Part shown: positions 10,974 through 20,187 of the stretch, piece by piece
How positions within the stretch are numbered: the stretch's first letter is position 1
Layout: each line of letters opens with the position of its first letter
Origin: Sphingomonas adhaesiva
GTDB taxonomy: Bacteria > Pseudomonadota > Alphaproteobacteria > Sphingomonadales > Sphingomonadaceae
Length of the DNA: 64,000 nt
Direction of reading: 5' to 3'
Assembly: GCF_002374855.1 (NCBI RefSeq)
Contig: NZ_NWVC01000002.1
Coordinates: forward strand, 558,001 to 622,000
Translations under genes and position numbers: made by a program
The notes under the pieces: model-generated
The model's input: the letters and a program-made list of their open reading frames with translations, nothing else
What the model was told of the DNA's origin: nothing
Database searches by the model: none

Positions 10974-12371
10974 CTAGCCCGCCAGCGCCGCCCCGGCGCG
11001 CTTGCGCCCCCACAGGAAGTACACTGCCAGCCCCGCCACGTTCCACAGGACGAAATACACTTGCGTCGTCGTCGGCAGGCTGAAGAACAGGTACACGCAG
11101 CCCGCGATGCCGATCGTGCCGACCAGCGGCGCGGCGGGGGTGCGGAAGGTGCGCGGCGCGTCGGGTGCGCGGCGGCGCATCACCAGCATCGCGACGCAGA
11201 CCGCGACGAACGCCGCGAGCGTCCCGGCATTGGCGAGCGCGGCGATCGCGTCGATCGGCATGACGCCGGCAATGATCGCCACCAGCACCGCGGTCAGGAT
11301 CGTGATCCGCACCGGTGTGCCGCGCCGCGACACCTTCGCCAGCGAGGCCGGCAGCAGCCCGTCGCGCGCCATCACGAAGAAGATGCGGCTCTGCCCGAAC
11401 AGGAACCCCAGCAGCACGGTCGGCAGCGCGATCACCGCGCTGGCCGCCAGGAAGGTGGCGAAGCCCGGCCGCCCGATCCCGCGCAGGATCAGCGCCAGCG
11501 GTTCCGGGCTGTCGGCGAAGGCGGTGTAGCGCAGCGCGCCCACCGCGGTGATCGCGACGCCCATGTAGATCACCACGCACCCCACCATCGACCCGACGAT
11601 GCCGATCGCCAGATCGCGGCCGGGGTTCTTCGTCTCCTCCGCCGCGGTCGAGATCGCGTCGAAGCCGTAGAAGGCGAAGAAGATGATCGCCGCGGCCGCC
11701 ATCACGCCGCGCTCCGTCCCGTCGGGCGACACCGACTTGGCGAAGCCGTTGGGCATGAACGGGGTCAGGTTCGCCGCGTCGAAATGCGGCAGCGCGACCG
11801 CGACGAACACCGCCAGCGCGACCAGCTTCACCGCGACCAGCACCGCGTTCAGCGTCGCGCTTTCCTTCGTCCCCAGCATCAGCAGCCCGGCGACCACCGC
11901 GATGATGAACACCGCCGGTACGTTGACCAGCCCGCCCAGTTCCGGCCCCTGCGTCAGCGCGACGGGGAAGCCCCACGGCGTCAGCAATGCCGAGGCATAG
12001 CCCGACCAGCCGACCGCGACGGTCGACACCACCAGCGAATATTCCAGGATCAGCGACCAGCCGATCACCCAGGCGATCACCTCCCCCAGCGCGACATAGC
12101 TGTAGGTATAGGCGCTGCCCGATGCCGGGATCATCGTCGCCATTTCGGCATAGGCGAGCGCGGCGCAGGCGCAGATCGCGCCGGCGATCACGAACGACAG
12201 GATCACCGCCGGCCCGGCGCGGTCGGCACCGACGCCGATCAGCGTCAGGATGCCGGTACCGACGATCGCCCCCACGCCCAGCGCGACCAGATGCGGCCAT
12301 GACAGCGTGCGGGCCAGTTCGGTGCCCCCCTTGTGATCGACCGCGATCGGCTTCCGGCGCAACAGGCTCAT
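10974..12371 (-). CDS. APC-family amino acid permease
   Basis: A 465-residue, about 12-helix transporter of the amino acid-polyamine-organocation superfamily. The first helix has the family signature VGAIVGTGILTLIGVGADRAGPA, written here only in part; the long second segment SFVIAGAICACAALAYAEMA is also typical, as in cationic amino acid transporters. Start at MSLLRRKPIAVDHK, with AAGGGG upstream; the frame is open further upstream but includes an intergenic repeat edge. Substrate unknown; the layout resembles CAT/YfnA-type permeases for neutral or cationic amino acids. It is upstream of no obvious catabolic partner, although a leucine-degradation operon starts 1.1 kb away. Confidence 0.92.
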   Translation of the reverse strand: MSLLRRKPIAVDHKGGTELARTLSWPHLVALGVGAIVGTGILTLIGVGADRAGPAVILSFVIAGAICACAALAYAEMATMIPASGSAYTYSYVALGEVIAWVIGWSLILEYSLVVSTVAVGWSGYASALLTPWGFPVALTQGPELGGLVNVPAVFIIAVVAGLLMLGTKESATLNAVLVAVKLVALAVFVAVALPHFDAANLTPFMPNGFAKSVSPDGTERGVMAAAAIIFFAFYGFDAISTAAEETKNPGRDLAIGIVGSMVGCVVIYMGVAITAVGALRYTAFADSPEPLALILRGIGRPGFATFLAASAVIALPTVLLGFLFGQSRIFFVMARDGLLPASLAKVSRRGTPVRITILTAVLVAIIAGVMPIDAIAALANAGTLAAFVAVCVAMLVMRRRAPDAPRTFRTPAAPLVGTIGIAGCVYLFFSLPTTTQVYFVLWNVAGLAVYFLWGRKRAGAALAG

Positions 12372-12459
12372 CTCATCCCCTTGGTTTCGGATGTTACGTG
12401 TAAGCCGCATTGGCGGCGTCGTCACCATCAAGCGTGGGTCGCTGCCCCGCCCCACCGCC

Positions 12460-12545
12460 GTCACCCCTGCGAAAGCAGGGGTCTTCCGGATGGTGGCGAC
12501 CGTCGCTCATCCTCCGCAGAGATCCCAGCTTTCGCTGGGATGACG
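12460..12545. repeat. Paired palindromic repeat (REP-like), copy 2
   Basis: Variant of the repeat at 10871, with hairpins CACCCCTGCGAAAGCAGGGG and GATCCCAGCTTTCGCTGGGA. It lies between the LysR gene and the permease gene, which are on the same strand, so it may separate their transcripts. The hairpins differ in sequence but compensate in the stems, which suggests selection for folding. Confidence 0.8.
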
Positions 12546-12573
12546 AACGGGAGGGGGCGCCGCTCCGAACGGC

Positions 12574-13431
12574 CTATGGCGCCTGCTCCCGCAACCCCGC
12601 CGCCAGCGCCGCCACCGCCGCGCTGTCCGCCACCCGCCGCGCCGAATCCGCCACCGTCGCCAGCCCGATCACGCGGCGCCGCGCGAACCCTTCCAGCGGC
12701 ACCAGCGCCACGCCGGGCTGCGCGAAACAGTCCGGCATCACCGTCACCGCCAGCCCGGCGGCGACCAGCGCCAGCGCGCGATCGTCGTTGGTGGTGCGCG
12801 CGGCCATGAACGGGCGCACGCCGCGACTGGTGAAATGGCGGCTGACCTCGCTCAGCGCCTCGCAATGGCGGCGCACGATCATCGGCTCGCCCGCGATCCG
12901 TTCCGCCGCCACCGCCGGCTCGCCCGCCAGCGGATGCGCGGCGGCCATCGCGACGCCATAGCCTTCCTCGAACAATCGCGTCCCGCCATTGTCGGGACCA
13001 ATCATCGCGTCGATCCGCCCGCGGTCGAGCGCGGCGGCCAGTTCGCGGTCGCGCCCCTCCACCACCTCCAGCCGCTCGTCGGGCGCCGCCGCCACCGCGC
13101 GCGCCACCGCCGCGCCGACCAGCGCGGCGGGCAAGGTCGAGACGATGCCGATGCGGATCAGCCGGGCCGGCGCGCTGGCCACGCCGCCGCCTTCCGCGCG
13201 CGCGAACTCCGCCTCGATCCGCCGCGCCGCGCCGACCAGACGGCTGCCCGCCGCGGTCAGCTCGACCCGGCGGCTGGTGCGCGTCAGCACCGGTTCGCCC
13301 AGCAATGCCTCCAGCCGCGCGATCCCCGCCGACAGCGTCGGTTGCGTCACCCGGCACGCGGCGGCCGCGCGGGTGAAGCTGCCGTGATCGACGACGGCCA
13401 GGAAATAGCGCAGCAGCGCGCGGTCAAGCAT
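12574..13431 (-). CDS. LysR-family transcriptional regulator
   Basis: A 285-residue LysR regulator. The N-terminal winged helix-turn-helix is clear (LLRYFLAVVDHGSFTRAAAA, then TQPTLSAGIARLEALLGEPV), followed by a periplasmic-binding-protein-like effector domain from about residue 90. It is divergent from the isovaleryl-CoA dehydrogenase gene with 84 bases between starts, and an inverted repeat in that gap could be its operator. The usual LysR arrangement suggests it controls the leucine/isovalerate operon, perhaps in response to a CoA-pathway intermediate; this is inference. Many bacteria use the MerR-type LiuR for these genes instead. Confidence 0.9.
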   Translation of the reverse strand: MLDRALLRYFLAVVDHGSFTRAAAACRVTQPTLSAGIARLEALLGEPVLTRTSRRVELTAAGSRLVGAARRIEAEFARAEGGGVASAPARLIRIGIVSTLPAALVGAAVARAVAAAPDERLEVVEGRDRELAAALDRGRIDAMIGPDNGGTRLFEEGYGVAMAAAHPLAGEPAVAAERIAGEPMIVRRHCEALSEVSRHFTSRGVRPFMAARTTNDDRALALVAAGLAVTVMPDCFAQPGVALVPLEGFARRRVIGLATVADSARRVADSAAVAALAAGLREQAP

Positions 13432-13440
13432 AGACCGTGT

Positions 13441-13493
13441 CTATCGTTTGGCGCGCGTCGCGGCAATTTTACTGTCGCGCGCGCCGCCGATAG
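13441..13493. promoter_or_regulatory. Inverted repeat in the LysR/ivd divergent promoter
   Basis: CTATCGTTTGGCGCGCG on the left is mirrored by CGCGCGCGCCGCCGATAG on the right, about 53 bases overall, with an AT-richer centre (CAATTTTACTG). Position between divergent starts fits a LysR operator with the promoter in its centre. Confidence 0.4.
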
Positions 13494-13515
13494 GATGCGC
13501 GAAAAGGAGAGACGC

Positions 13516-14670
13516 ATGAACGGCCTCGATTTCGCGCTGGGCGAGAACGCGCAGATGATCCGCGACACCACGCGCCGCTTCGCCGAGGAGCGGATCGCCC
13601 CGCTGGCGGCGCGGATCGACGCGCGGGACTGGTTCCCGCGCGACGAATTGTGGCCGGCGATGGGCGAGCTGGGGCTGCACGGCATCACCGTGGAGGAAGC
13701 CGACGGCGGGCTGGGCCTGGGCTATCTGGAGCATGTCGTCGCGCAGGAGGAAGTGGCGCGCGCGTCCGCGTCGATCGGCCTCAGCTATGGCGCGCATTCC
13801 AATCTGTGCGTCAACCAGATCCGCCGCTGGGCCAGCCCCGAGCAGAAGGCGACATACCTGCCCCGCCTGATCAGCGGCGAGCATGTCGGCAGCCTGGCGA
13901 TGTCGGAGGCGTCGGCCGGGTCCGACGTCGTGTCGATGAAGCTGAAGGCGGAGCGGACCGACGCCGGCTGGGTGCTGAACGGCACGAAATTCTGGATCAC
14001 CAACGCGCCTTATGCCGACGTGCTGGTCGTCTATGCCCGCACCGGCGAGGGCAGCCGCGGGCTGACGACGTTCCTGATCGAAAAGGACATGCCCGGCTTT
14101 TCGATCGGGCAGAAGATCGACAAGATGGGGATGCGCGGCAGCCCCACGGCGGAGCTGGTGTTCACCGATTGCGAGGTGCCGGCCGCCAATGTGATGGGGC
14201 CGGAAAACGGCGGCGTCGGCGTGCTGATGAGCGGGCTGGATTACGAACGCACCGTGCTGGCGGGCATCCAGCTGGGCATCATGCAGGCGTGCCTCGACAC
14301 GGTGCTGCCCTATGTCCGCGAACGCCAGCAGTTCGGCGTGCCGATCGGCCATTTCCAGCTGATGCAGGCCAAGGTCGCCGACATGTATGTCGCGCTCAAT
14401 TCGGCGCGCGCCTATGTCTATGCGGTGGCGCAGGCGTGCGATGCGGGGCGCACGACGCGCTTCGATGCGGCGGGCGCGATCCTCTACGCCAGCGAGAACG
14501 CCTTCCGCGTCGCGGGCGAGGCGGTGCAGGCGCTGGGCGGCGCGGGCTATACGAAGGACTGGCCGGTCGAACGCTATCTGCGCGATGCCAAGCTGCTGGA
14601 TATCGGCGCGGGGACGAACGAGATCCGCCGGATGCTGATCGGGCGCGAGCTGATCGGGGCGGCCTCGTGA
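13516..14670 (+). CDS. ivd: Isovaleryl-CoA dehydrogenase
   Basis: A 384-residue acyl-CoA dehydrogenase that oxidises isovaleryl-CoA to 3-methylcrotonyl-CoA with FAD, in leucine degradation. Assignment rests on E244 in [11 protein letters not shown], the helix-G catalytic glutamate position typical of isovaleryl-CoA dehydrogenases (most acyl-CoA dehydrogenases use a residue near 375), and on the downstream methylcrotonyl-CoA carboxylase subunits. ACAD motifs [11 protein letters not shown] and [20 protein letters not shown] are intact. AAGGAGA precedes the ATG. The stop overlaps the GTG start of the next gene (GTGA), so translation is coupled. Confidence 0.95.
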   Translation: MNGLDFALGENAQMIRDTTRRFAEERIAPLAARIDARDWFPRDELWPAMGELGLHGITVEEADGGLGLGYLEHVVAQEEVARASASIGLSYGAHSNLCVNQIRRWASPEQKATYLPRLISGEHVGSLAMSEASAGSDVVSMKLKAERTDAGWVLNGTKFWITNAPYADVLVVYARTGEGSRGLTTFLIEKDMPGFSIGQKIDKMGMRGSPTAELVFTDCEVPAANVMGPENGGVGVLMSGLDYERTVLAGIQLGIMQACLDTVLPYVRERQQFGVPIGHFQLMQAKVADMYVALNSARAYVYAVAQACDAGRTTRFDAAGAILYASENAFRVAGEAVQALGGAGYTKDWPVERYLRDAKLLDIGAGTNEIRRMLIGRELIGAAS

Positions 14671-16265
14671 CCGCGCCGACGCTTGCCACCGCGCTGTCGC
14701 GCGACGATGCGACGTTCCGCGCCAATGATGCGCACAACCGCGCGCTGGCGGACGAACTGCGCGAGCGCGTCGCCGCCGCGGCGTTGGGCGGCAATGCGAA
14801 GAGCCGCGAGCGGCATGTCGCGCGCGGCAAGCTGCTGCCGCGCGAGCGGGTCGAGCGGCTGCTCGATCCCGGCACCGCGTTCCTGGAGATCGGGCAGCTG
14901 GCGGCGAACGGCCTGTACGATGACGAGGTGCCCGGCGCCGGGATGATCGCCGGGATCGGCACCGTCAGCGGGCGGCTGGTGATGATCGTGTGCAACGATG
15001 CCACGGTGAAGGGCGGTACCTATTATCCGCTGACCGTGAAGAAGCATCTGCGCGCGCAGGAGATCGCGCAGGAAAACCGTCTGCCGTGCATCTATCTGGT
15101 CGATTCGGGCGGCGCCAACCTGCCCCACCAGGCGGAGGTGTTTCCGGACCGCGACCATTTCGGCCGCATCTTCTTCAACCAGGCGACTATGTCGGCGCTG
15201 GGCATCCCGCAGATCGCGTGCGTGATGGGCAGCTGCACCGCGGGCGGCGCCTATGTGCCCGCGATGTCCGACGAGACCGTGATCGTGCGCGAACAGGGCA
15301 CCATCTTCCTCGCCGGGCCGCCGCTGGTGAAGGCCGCTACGGGCGAGGTCATTTCCGCCGAGGAACTGGGCGGCGCGGAGACGCACGGGCGCCGTTCGGG
15401 GGTGGTCGATCACGTCGCGCAGGACGACGAACATGCGCTGACGATCGTGCGCGATATCGTCGCCACCCTGCCCCCCGGCCTGTCGGACGGCGTGGTGCCG
15501 GAGGGCACGGCGCCGCTGCTGCCCGCCGACGACCTGTACGGCATCGTGCCGCAGGACGTGCGCGCGCCCTATGACGTGCACGAGGTGATCGCGCGGCTGG
15601 TCGACAGCAGCCGCTTCCACGAATTCAAGGCGCTGTACGGCGCGTCGCTGGTGTGCGGCTTCGCGCAGATCCACGGCCAGCCGGTCGCGATCCTCGCCAA
15701 CAACGGCGTGCTGTTCAGCGAAAGCGCGCAGAAGGGCGCGCATTTCATCGAACTGGCGTGCCAGCGGCGCGTGCCGCTGCTGTTCCTGCAGAACATCTCC
15801 GGCTTCATGGTCGGCGGCAAGTACGAGGCGGAGGGGATCGCCAAGCATGGCGCCAAGCTGGTCACCGCGGTGGCCACCGCCTCCGTCCCGAAGCTGACCG
15901 TGCTGATCGGCGGCAGCTTCGGCGCGGGTAATTACGGCATGTGCGGGCGCGCCTATTCCCCGCGCTTCCTGTTCACCTGGCCCAATGCGCGGATCAGCGT
16001 GATGGGCGGCGAACAGGCCGCCAGCGTGCTCGCCACCGTCCACCGCGACGCCGACCGCTGGACGCCGGAGGAGGCCGAGGCGTTCAAGGCGCCGGTGCGC
16101 GCAAAGTACGAGGAGGAGGGCAACCCCTATCACGCCACCGCGCGGCTGTGGGACGACGGCGTGATCGACCCGGCGCAGACCCGCGATGTCCTGGGCCTGG
16201 CGCTGCGCATCGCGACGAACGCCCCGATCCCGGAGCGCGCCGCGTTCGGCGTGTTCCGGATGTGA
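14667..16265 (+). CDS. mccB: Methylcrotonyl-CoA carboxylase, carboxyltransferase (beta) subunit
   Basis: A 532-residue carboxyltransferase (crotonase-like fold, acetyl-CoA carboxylase superfamily) that moves the carboxyl group from biotin to 3-methylcrotonyl-CoA. GTG start overlaps the dehydrogenase stop. Family signatures include [48 protein letters not shown] and the C-terminal [19 protein letters not shown]. Length matches the MCC beta subunit (about 535). The alpha subunit should follow directly but is displaced by about 510 bases holding a DUF559 gene and repeats. The liuC-type methylglutaconyl-CoA hydratase, often between these genes, is absent here. Confidence 0.95.
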   Translation: MTAPTLATALSRDDATFRANDAHNRALADELRERVAAAALGGNAKSRERHVARGKLLPRERVERLLDPGTAFLEIGQLAANGLYDDEVPGAGMIAGIGTVSGRLVMIVCNDATVKGGTYYPLTVKKHLRAQEIAQENRLPCIYLVDSGGANLPHQAEVFPDRDHFGRIFFNQATMSALGIPQIACVMGSCTAGGAYVPAMSDETVIVREQGTIFLAGPPLVKAATGEVISAEELGGAETHGRRSGVVDHVAQDDEHALTIVRDIVATLPPGLSDGVVPEGTAPLLPADDLYGIVPQDVRAPYDVHEVIARLVDSSRFHEFKALYGASLVCGFAQIHGQPVAILANNGVLFSESAQKGAHFIELACQRRVPLLFLQNISGFMVGGKYEAEGIAKHGAKLVTAVATASVPKLTVLIGGSFGAGNYGMCGRAYSPRFLFTWPNARISVMGGEQAASVLATVHRDADRWTPEEAEAFKAPVRAKYEEEGNPYHATARLWDDGVIDPAQTRDVLGLALRIATNAPIPERAAFGVFRM

Positions 16266-16276
16266 GGGGGGAGGTA

Positions 16277-16705
16277 TCAGCGCTCCTCCCCGAGCTCGTC
16301 TCGGGGAGGGGGACCGCCCGGCGCAGCCGGGTGGTGGAGGGGCAGCCGCGCGATGGCGCACGCAAGGATCGCGTCGGCGACGTCATCCGGCGAGGCCAGA
16401 ATCCGCGCCGCGGCGATGCGGAGGGTGTCGATCCCCGCCTGCGCCAGCCAGTCATCCCGGCGCTCGTCCCGCTCGCGCCGCATCGCATGAGCCGCCCCAT
16501 CGACCTCAATCGCCAGACGCGCATCGGAGCAATAGAAGTCGAGCACATACGGCCCGCTCGGATGCTGACGGCGGAACTTGCATCCGCGCGGCGCGCCGCG
16601 CAGCCGCTGCCACAGCAGTACCTCCGGCAAGGTCATCTGCCGCCGCAACCGCCGTGCGCGGCCGATACCGCCATCGCGCGCGTGCGGCGCAACGTCCTTG
16701 AACAT
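16277..16705 (-). CDS. DUF559 endonuclease-like protein
   Basis: A 142-residue protein of the DUF559 family, which has the fold of very-short-patch-repair (Vsr) and restriction endonucleases. Typical residues: MTLPEVLLWQRLRG (helical start with catalytic-region Glu), FRRQHPSGPYVLDFYC (the D of the PD-(D/E)xK-like core), LAIEVDGAAH (E and D) and DDWLAQAGIDTLRI. I take MFKDVAPHARD as the start; the frame is open 24 codons further upstream, but that part is encoded by the flanking repeat. The C-terminus also runs into the other repeat. It is antisense to the surrounding carboxylase genes. Function is unproven in the family; DNA nicking or repair is expected from fold. Confidence 0.85.
   Translation of the reverse strand: MFKDVAPHARDGGIGRARRLRRQMTLPEVLLWQRLRGAPRGCKFRRQHPSGPYVLDFYCSDARLAIEVDGAAHAMRRERDERRDDWLAQAGIDTLRIAAARILASPDDVADAILACAIARLPLHHPAAPGGPPPRDELGEER
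16282..16342 (+). repeat. Left inverted repeat of the DUF559 cassette
   Basis: Contains hairpin CTCCCCGAG(CTCGT)CTCGGGGAG, then GGGGACC, then a second hairpin CCCGGCGCAGCCGGG, then TGGTGGAGGGG. It encodes the C-terminal residues of the DUF559 protein on the minus strand. Confidence 0.75.
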
Positions 16706-16710
16706 CGTGT

Positions 16711-16772
16711 CCACCCCTCCACCATGCTTCGCATGGTCCCCCTCCCCGAGACAAGCTCGGGGAGGATCAGGA
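16711..16772 (-). repeat. Right inverted repeat of the DUF559 cassette
   Basis: Reverse complement resembles the left repeat: ATCCTCCCCGAG(CTTGT)CTCGGGGAGG, GGGGACC, a second hairpin with different stem sequence (CATGCGAAGCATG) and GTGGAGGGG. Its outer end abuts AGGAG at 16769-16773, the ribosome site of the biotin carboxylase gene. Confidence 0.75.
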
Positions 16773-16779
16773 GCCACCC

Positions 16780-18630
16780 ATGATCCACACCCTGCTGATC
16801 GCCAATCGCGGCGAGATCGCCTGCCGCATCATCCGCACCGCACGCGCGATGGGCATCCGCACCGTCGCGGTCCATTCCGAGGCGGATGCCGCCGCGCTGC
16901 ACGTGCGCGAGGCGGACGAGGCGGTGGCGATCGGGCCGGCGCCGGCGCGGGAGAGCTATCTGCTGCCCGACCGCATCCTGACCGCCGCGCGCGAGACGGG
17001 CGCGCAGGCGATCCACCCCGGCTACGGCTTCCTCAGCGAAAACGCCGATTTCGCGCAGGCGGTGATCGACGCCGGGCTGATCTGGGTCGGCCCGAACCCC
17101 GACAGCATCCGCGCGATGGGGCTGAAGGACGCGGCCAAGGCGCGGATGATCGCCGCGGGCGTGCCCGTCACCCCCGGTTACCTGGGCGAGGACCAGTCGG
17201 CCGAACGGCTGGCCGCGGAGGCGGACGCGATCGGCTATCCCGTCCTCATCAAGGCGGTGGCCGGCGGCGGCGGCAAGGGGATGCGGCAGGTTGAGGATGC
17301 AGCCGCCTTCGCCGATGCGCTGGTGTCGTGCCGGCGCGAGGCGGCGGCGGCGTTCGGCGACGACCGGGTGCTGATCGAGAAATACATCCTGTCGCCCCGC
17401 CATATCGAGGTGCAGGTGTTCGGCGACCGCCACGGGAACGTCGTCCACCTGTTCGAACGCGACTGTTCGCTCCAGCGCCGCCACCAGAAGGTGATCGAGG
17501 AAGCCCCTGCCCCCGGCATGGACGCGGCGACGCGCGCCGCGGTGTGCGACGCCGCGGTGCGCGCGGCGCGCGCGGGCGATTATGTCGGCGCCGGCACGAT
17601 CGAGTTCATCGCCGATGCCAGCGACGGCCTGTCCGCCGACCGCATCTGGTTCATGGAGATGAACACCCGGTTGCAGGTGGAGCATCCCGTGACCGAGGCG
17701 ATCACCGGGGTCGACCTGGTCGAATGGCAGCTGCGCATCGCGGCGGGCGAGCCGCTGCCGGTCACGCAGGAAGAGCTGTCGATCGACGGCCATGCGATCG
17801 AGGCGCGGCTCTATGCCGAGGACCCGGCCAAGGGCTTCCTGCCGTCGATCGGCACGCTGGAGGCGTTCGACCTGGGCGACCCGGCGGACACCGGCGTGCG
17901 CGTCGATACCGGGGTGGAACAGGGCAGCGTCATCTCGCCATGGTACGACCCGATGATCGCCAAGCTGATCGCGCATGGCGACACACGCGAGGAAGCGCGC
18001 GCACGGCTCGCCGACGCGCTGGACGAGGCGATCGTGTGGCCGGTGCGCAGCAACGCCGGCTTCCTGGTGGAGGCGCTGGACCATCCCGATTTCGTCGCGG
18101 AGGCGATGGACACCGGGTTGATCGCGCGCGCGGGCGACGCGCTGATGCCGCCCGCCGAGCCGAGCGAGGAGGCGCTGGTCGCCGCCGCGGCGGAGCTGAC
18201 CGGCCCCGCCTTCCTGCCCGGCTTCCGCCTCAACGCCGCGCCGCGGCGGGCGGGCGCGTTCCTGCTCGACGGGCAGCCGATCGCGATCGACTTCACCGAC
18301 GCGCCGATCGCCGACGAAGCGGTCGATACCAGCATCCTGATCTCCGAAGGCGGGCAGACCTGGGCGCTGGCGCCGTTCCGCGCGGCGGGCGGTGCGGGCG
18401 GCGGCGCGGGCGACGGCGCGATCCTGGCGCCAATGCCCGGCCGCGTGATCGCGGTGGAGGTGGCGGCCGGTGCCCGCGTGGTGCGCGGGCAGAAGCTCAT
18501 GGTGCTGGAAGCGATGAAGATGGAGCACGCGCTGACCGCGCCGTTCGACGGCACGCTGGCGGCGCTGAACGCCGCCACCGGCGCGCAGGTGACCGAGGGG
18601 GCGTTGCTGGCGCGAATCGAGGCGGACTGA
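16780..18630 (+). CDS. mccA: Methylcrotonyl-CoA carboxylase, biotin carboxylase/BCCP (alpha) subunit
   Basis: A 616-residue biotin-containing subunit. The N-terminal biotin carboxylase starts IANRGEIACRIIRTARAMGI, with the ATP-grasp loop KAVAGGGGKGMR and KVIEEAPAP; the C-terminal biotin carrier domain holds EAMKMEH, whose K580 is biotinylated. Together with the beta subunit it carboxylates 3-methylcrotonyl-CoA to 3-methylglutaconyl-CoA at the cost of ATP. Propionyl- or geranyl-CoA carboxylase alpha subunits look similar, but the neighbouring isovaleryl-CoA dehydrogenase supports MCC. Its ribosome site (AGGAG, 6 bases before ATG) lies at the edge of the inserted repeat, so its expression may depend on that junction. 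Confidence 0.93.
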   Translation: MIHTLLIANRGEIACRIIRTARAMGIRTVAVHSEADAAALHVREADEAVAIGPAPARESYLLPDRILTAARETGAQAIHPGYGFLSENADFAQAVIDAGLIWVGPNPDSIRAMGLKDAAKARMIAAGVPVTPGYLGEDQSAERLAAEADAIGYPVLIKAVAGGGGKGMRQVEDAAAFADALVSCRREAAAAFGDDRVLIEKYILSPRHIEVQVFGDRHGNVVHLFERDCSLQRRHQKVIEEAPAPGMDAATRAAVCDAAVRAARAGDYVGAGTIEFIADASDGLSADRIWFMEMNTRLQVEHPVTEAITGVDLVEWQLRIAAGEPLPVTQEELSIDGHAIEARLYAEDPAKGFLPSIGTLEAFDLGDPADTGVRVDTGVEQGSVISPWYDPMIAKLIAHGDTREEARARLADALDEAIVWPVRSNAGFLVEALDHPDFVAEAMDTGLIARAGDALMPPAEPSEEALVAAAAELTGPAFLPGFRLNAAPRRAGAFLLDGQPIAIDFTDAPIADEAVDTSILISEGGQTWALAPFRAAGGAGGGAGDGAILAPMPGRVIAVEVAAGARVVRGQKLMVLEAMKMEHALTAPFDGTLAALNAATGAQVTEGALLARIEAD

Positions 18631-18678
18631 GCGCCGCGCCCGCTTGCGTTACGCGCGCCGCCCGCCCAAGGCAGCGCG

Positions 18679-19566
18679 ATGCGGGTGCGCGATTTCCTGT
18701 TGCTGGTGACGGTGTGCCTCATCTGGGGGTTCAGCAACGTCGTCAGCAAGATCGTGGTCAGCGACTGGCACGTCCCGCCGCTGTTCTTCGCCGCGGCGCG
18801 CTTCGCGATCGTGATCGCGGCGACCGCGCGCTGGCTGCTGCCGATGCCGCGTCCGGCGTGGCGGATCGTGGCGATCGGGCTGTTGATGGGCGGCGGCAAT
18901 TTCGCATTGCTGTTCCTGGGGTTGCAGACCGCCTCCCCCTCCGCCGCGGCGGTGGTCATCCAGATCGGGGTGCCGTTCACGACGCTTCTGTCGGTGGTGA
19001 TCCTGCATGAGCGTATCCACTGGCGACGCGGGCTGGGCATCGCGCTGACGCTGGCGGGGGTGCTGCTGGTGGTGTGGCGGCCCGGCGGGGTCGCGATCTC
19101 CGGCGGGCTGCTGTACATCGTCGCCTGCGCCTTTGCCGGGTCGCTGGGCGCGATCCTGATGAAGCAGATGAGCGACGTGCCGCCGCTGCGGTTCCAGGCG
19201 TGGGTGGGCCTCACCTCGTTCCTGCCGCTGGCGCTGGCCTCGGCGGCGTTCGAAACCGGGCAATGGAGCACGTCGGTCGCGGCGGGCTGGCCGTTCGTCG
19301 CCGCGCTGCTGTTCGCCGCGCTGCTGGTGTCGGTGTTCGCGCACACCGCCTATTACGGGCTGATCGGGCGGTATGAGGCGAACATGATCGCGCCGCTGAC
19401 GCTGATGACGCCGCTGTCGACGATGGCGTTCGGCGTCGCGATGACCGGCGACCACCTGGACGCGCGGATGATCGCGGGGGCGGCGCTGGCGCTGGGCGGG
19501 GTGCTGATCGTCGCGCTACGCCGCAAGCGCGCGACCGAAGTGCTGGTGATGAGCGAGCGGCCCTAG
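18679..19566 (+). CDS. EamA-family (DMT superfamily) transporter
   Basis: A 295-residue, about 10-helix inner-membrane protein with two EamA repeats. FLLLVTVCLIWGFSNVVSKI opens the first repeat, and FLGLQTASPSAAAVVIQIGVPFTTL closes it in part; the second begins near GGLLYIVACAFAGSLGAILMK. These carriers usually export amino acids or other metabolites. It begins 48 bases after the carboxylase gene and could be read from the same transcript, so export of a leucine-pathway compound is conceivable but unproven. Confidence 0.88.
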   Translation: MRVRDFLLLVTVCLIWGFSNVVSKIVVSDWHVPPLFFAAARFAIVIAATARWLLPMPRPAWRIVAIGLLMGGGNFALLFLGLQTASPSAAAVVIQIGVPFTTLLSVVILHERIHWRRGLGIALTLAGVLLVVWRPGGVAISGGLLYIVACAFAGSLGAILMKQMSDVPPLRFQAWVGLTSFLPLALASAAFETGQWSTSVAAGWPFVAALLFAALLVSVFAHTAYYGLIGRYEANMIAPLTLMTPLSTMAFGVAMTGDHLDARMIAGAALALGGVLIVALRRKRATEVLVMSERP

Positions 19567-19567
19567 C

Positions 19568-20032
19568 CTAGAAAAGCCGGAACGCCGCCCAGATCGTCGC
19601 GATCCACCCCGCCAGGCAGGCCGCGATCGTCAGCAGCAGCGCGCGCGTCCCCTGCACGCCGTCGCCGATCGAGGTTTCGGCGGGCGGCGCGACGAGCGGC
19701 CAGGGCACCACCGGATCGGCGGGCGGGCCGAGCAGCGCGGCCAATTCCCCCTCGTCCAGCGGGCTGATGAAGGCGCAGCCATATTGGCCGCCGGCATCCT
19801 CCCGCACCACCCGCGCCGCGCGCGCGCCGATGCCGGCAAGGCCCAGCGTGATCGCGTCGCCCGGCGCCAGCGCGACCGTGGCGGGAATACGGAATCCGGT
19901 CGCCGATACCTCGCTGACCAGCACGTCGTGCGGCGCGCGCACCGGATCGCGCAGCGTGCCCCCCAGCGCCACCGCATGGCGCGCACGCCCGCGCGCGTCG
20001 TGGCAGTATAGCGTCGCCACCAGCGTGGTCAC
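19568..20032 (-). CDS. PilZ-domain-like membrane-anchored protein
   Basis: A 154-residue protein starting at GTG after GGGGAATC. Residues about 25-115 fit a PilZ barrel with the VSATGFRI motif and the closing YGCAFISPLDEGEL, but the RxxxR c-di-GMP-binding arginines are not evident. A Pro-rich linker leads to one C-terminal membrane helix (ALLLTIAACLAGWIATIWAAF). It may be a degenerate PilZ receptor at the inner membrane. Its stop codon is 1 base from the stop of the convergent DMT gene. Confidence 0.7.
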   Translation of the reverse strand: MTTLVATLYCHDARGRARHAVALGGTLRDPVRAPHDVLVSEVSATGFRIPATVALAPGDAITLGLAGIGARAARVVREDAGGQYGCAFISPLDEGELAALLGPPADPVVPWPLVAPPAETSIGDGVQGTRALLLTIAACLAGWIATIWAAFRLF

Positions 20033-20187
20033 ATCGATTCCCCGGTTCGGCGTATCATGGGAAGCGGCGTAACGCGGCAGGGGTTATGGCCGCGTAAACA
20101 GCCGCTTGAGCCGCCGCGCGCAACCCACTACGGCGGCCGCCACCGGCCGCGGGGGACGGACGGCGGGGCAAGGCAGGGGACGATCGC

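Larger units (their letters stand above)
16282..16772. mobile_element. DUF559 cassette bounded by inverted repeats
   Basis: Two ~60-base elements in opposite orientation (16282-16342 and 16711-16772) frame a DUF559 gene. Each contains a hairpin on CCTCCCCGAG..CTCGGGGAGG followed by GGGGACC, a second hairpin and GGTGGAGGGG. The whole unit sits between two genes that form one operon in related bacteria. It carries no transposase, so if mobile it needs another enzyme, or the DUF559 protein itself. Boundaries are approximate. Confidence 0.5.

Noticed and set aside
16706..16777. Extended N-terminus of the DUF559 gene
   Set aside because: These 24 codons are encoded by the flanking inverted repeat; the family starts near MFKDVAPHARD.
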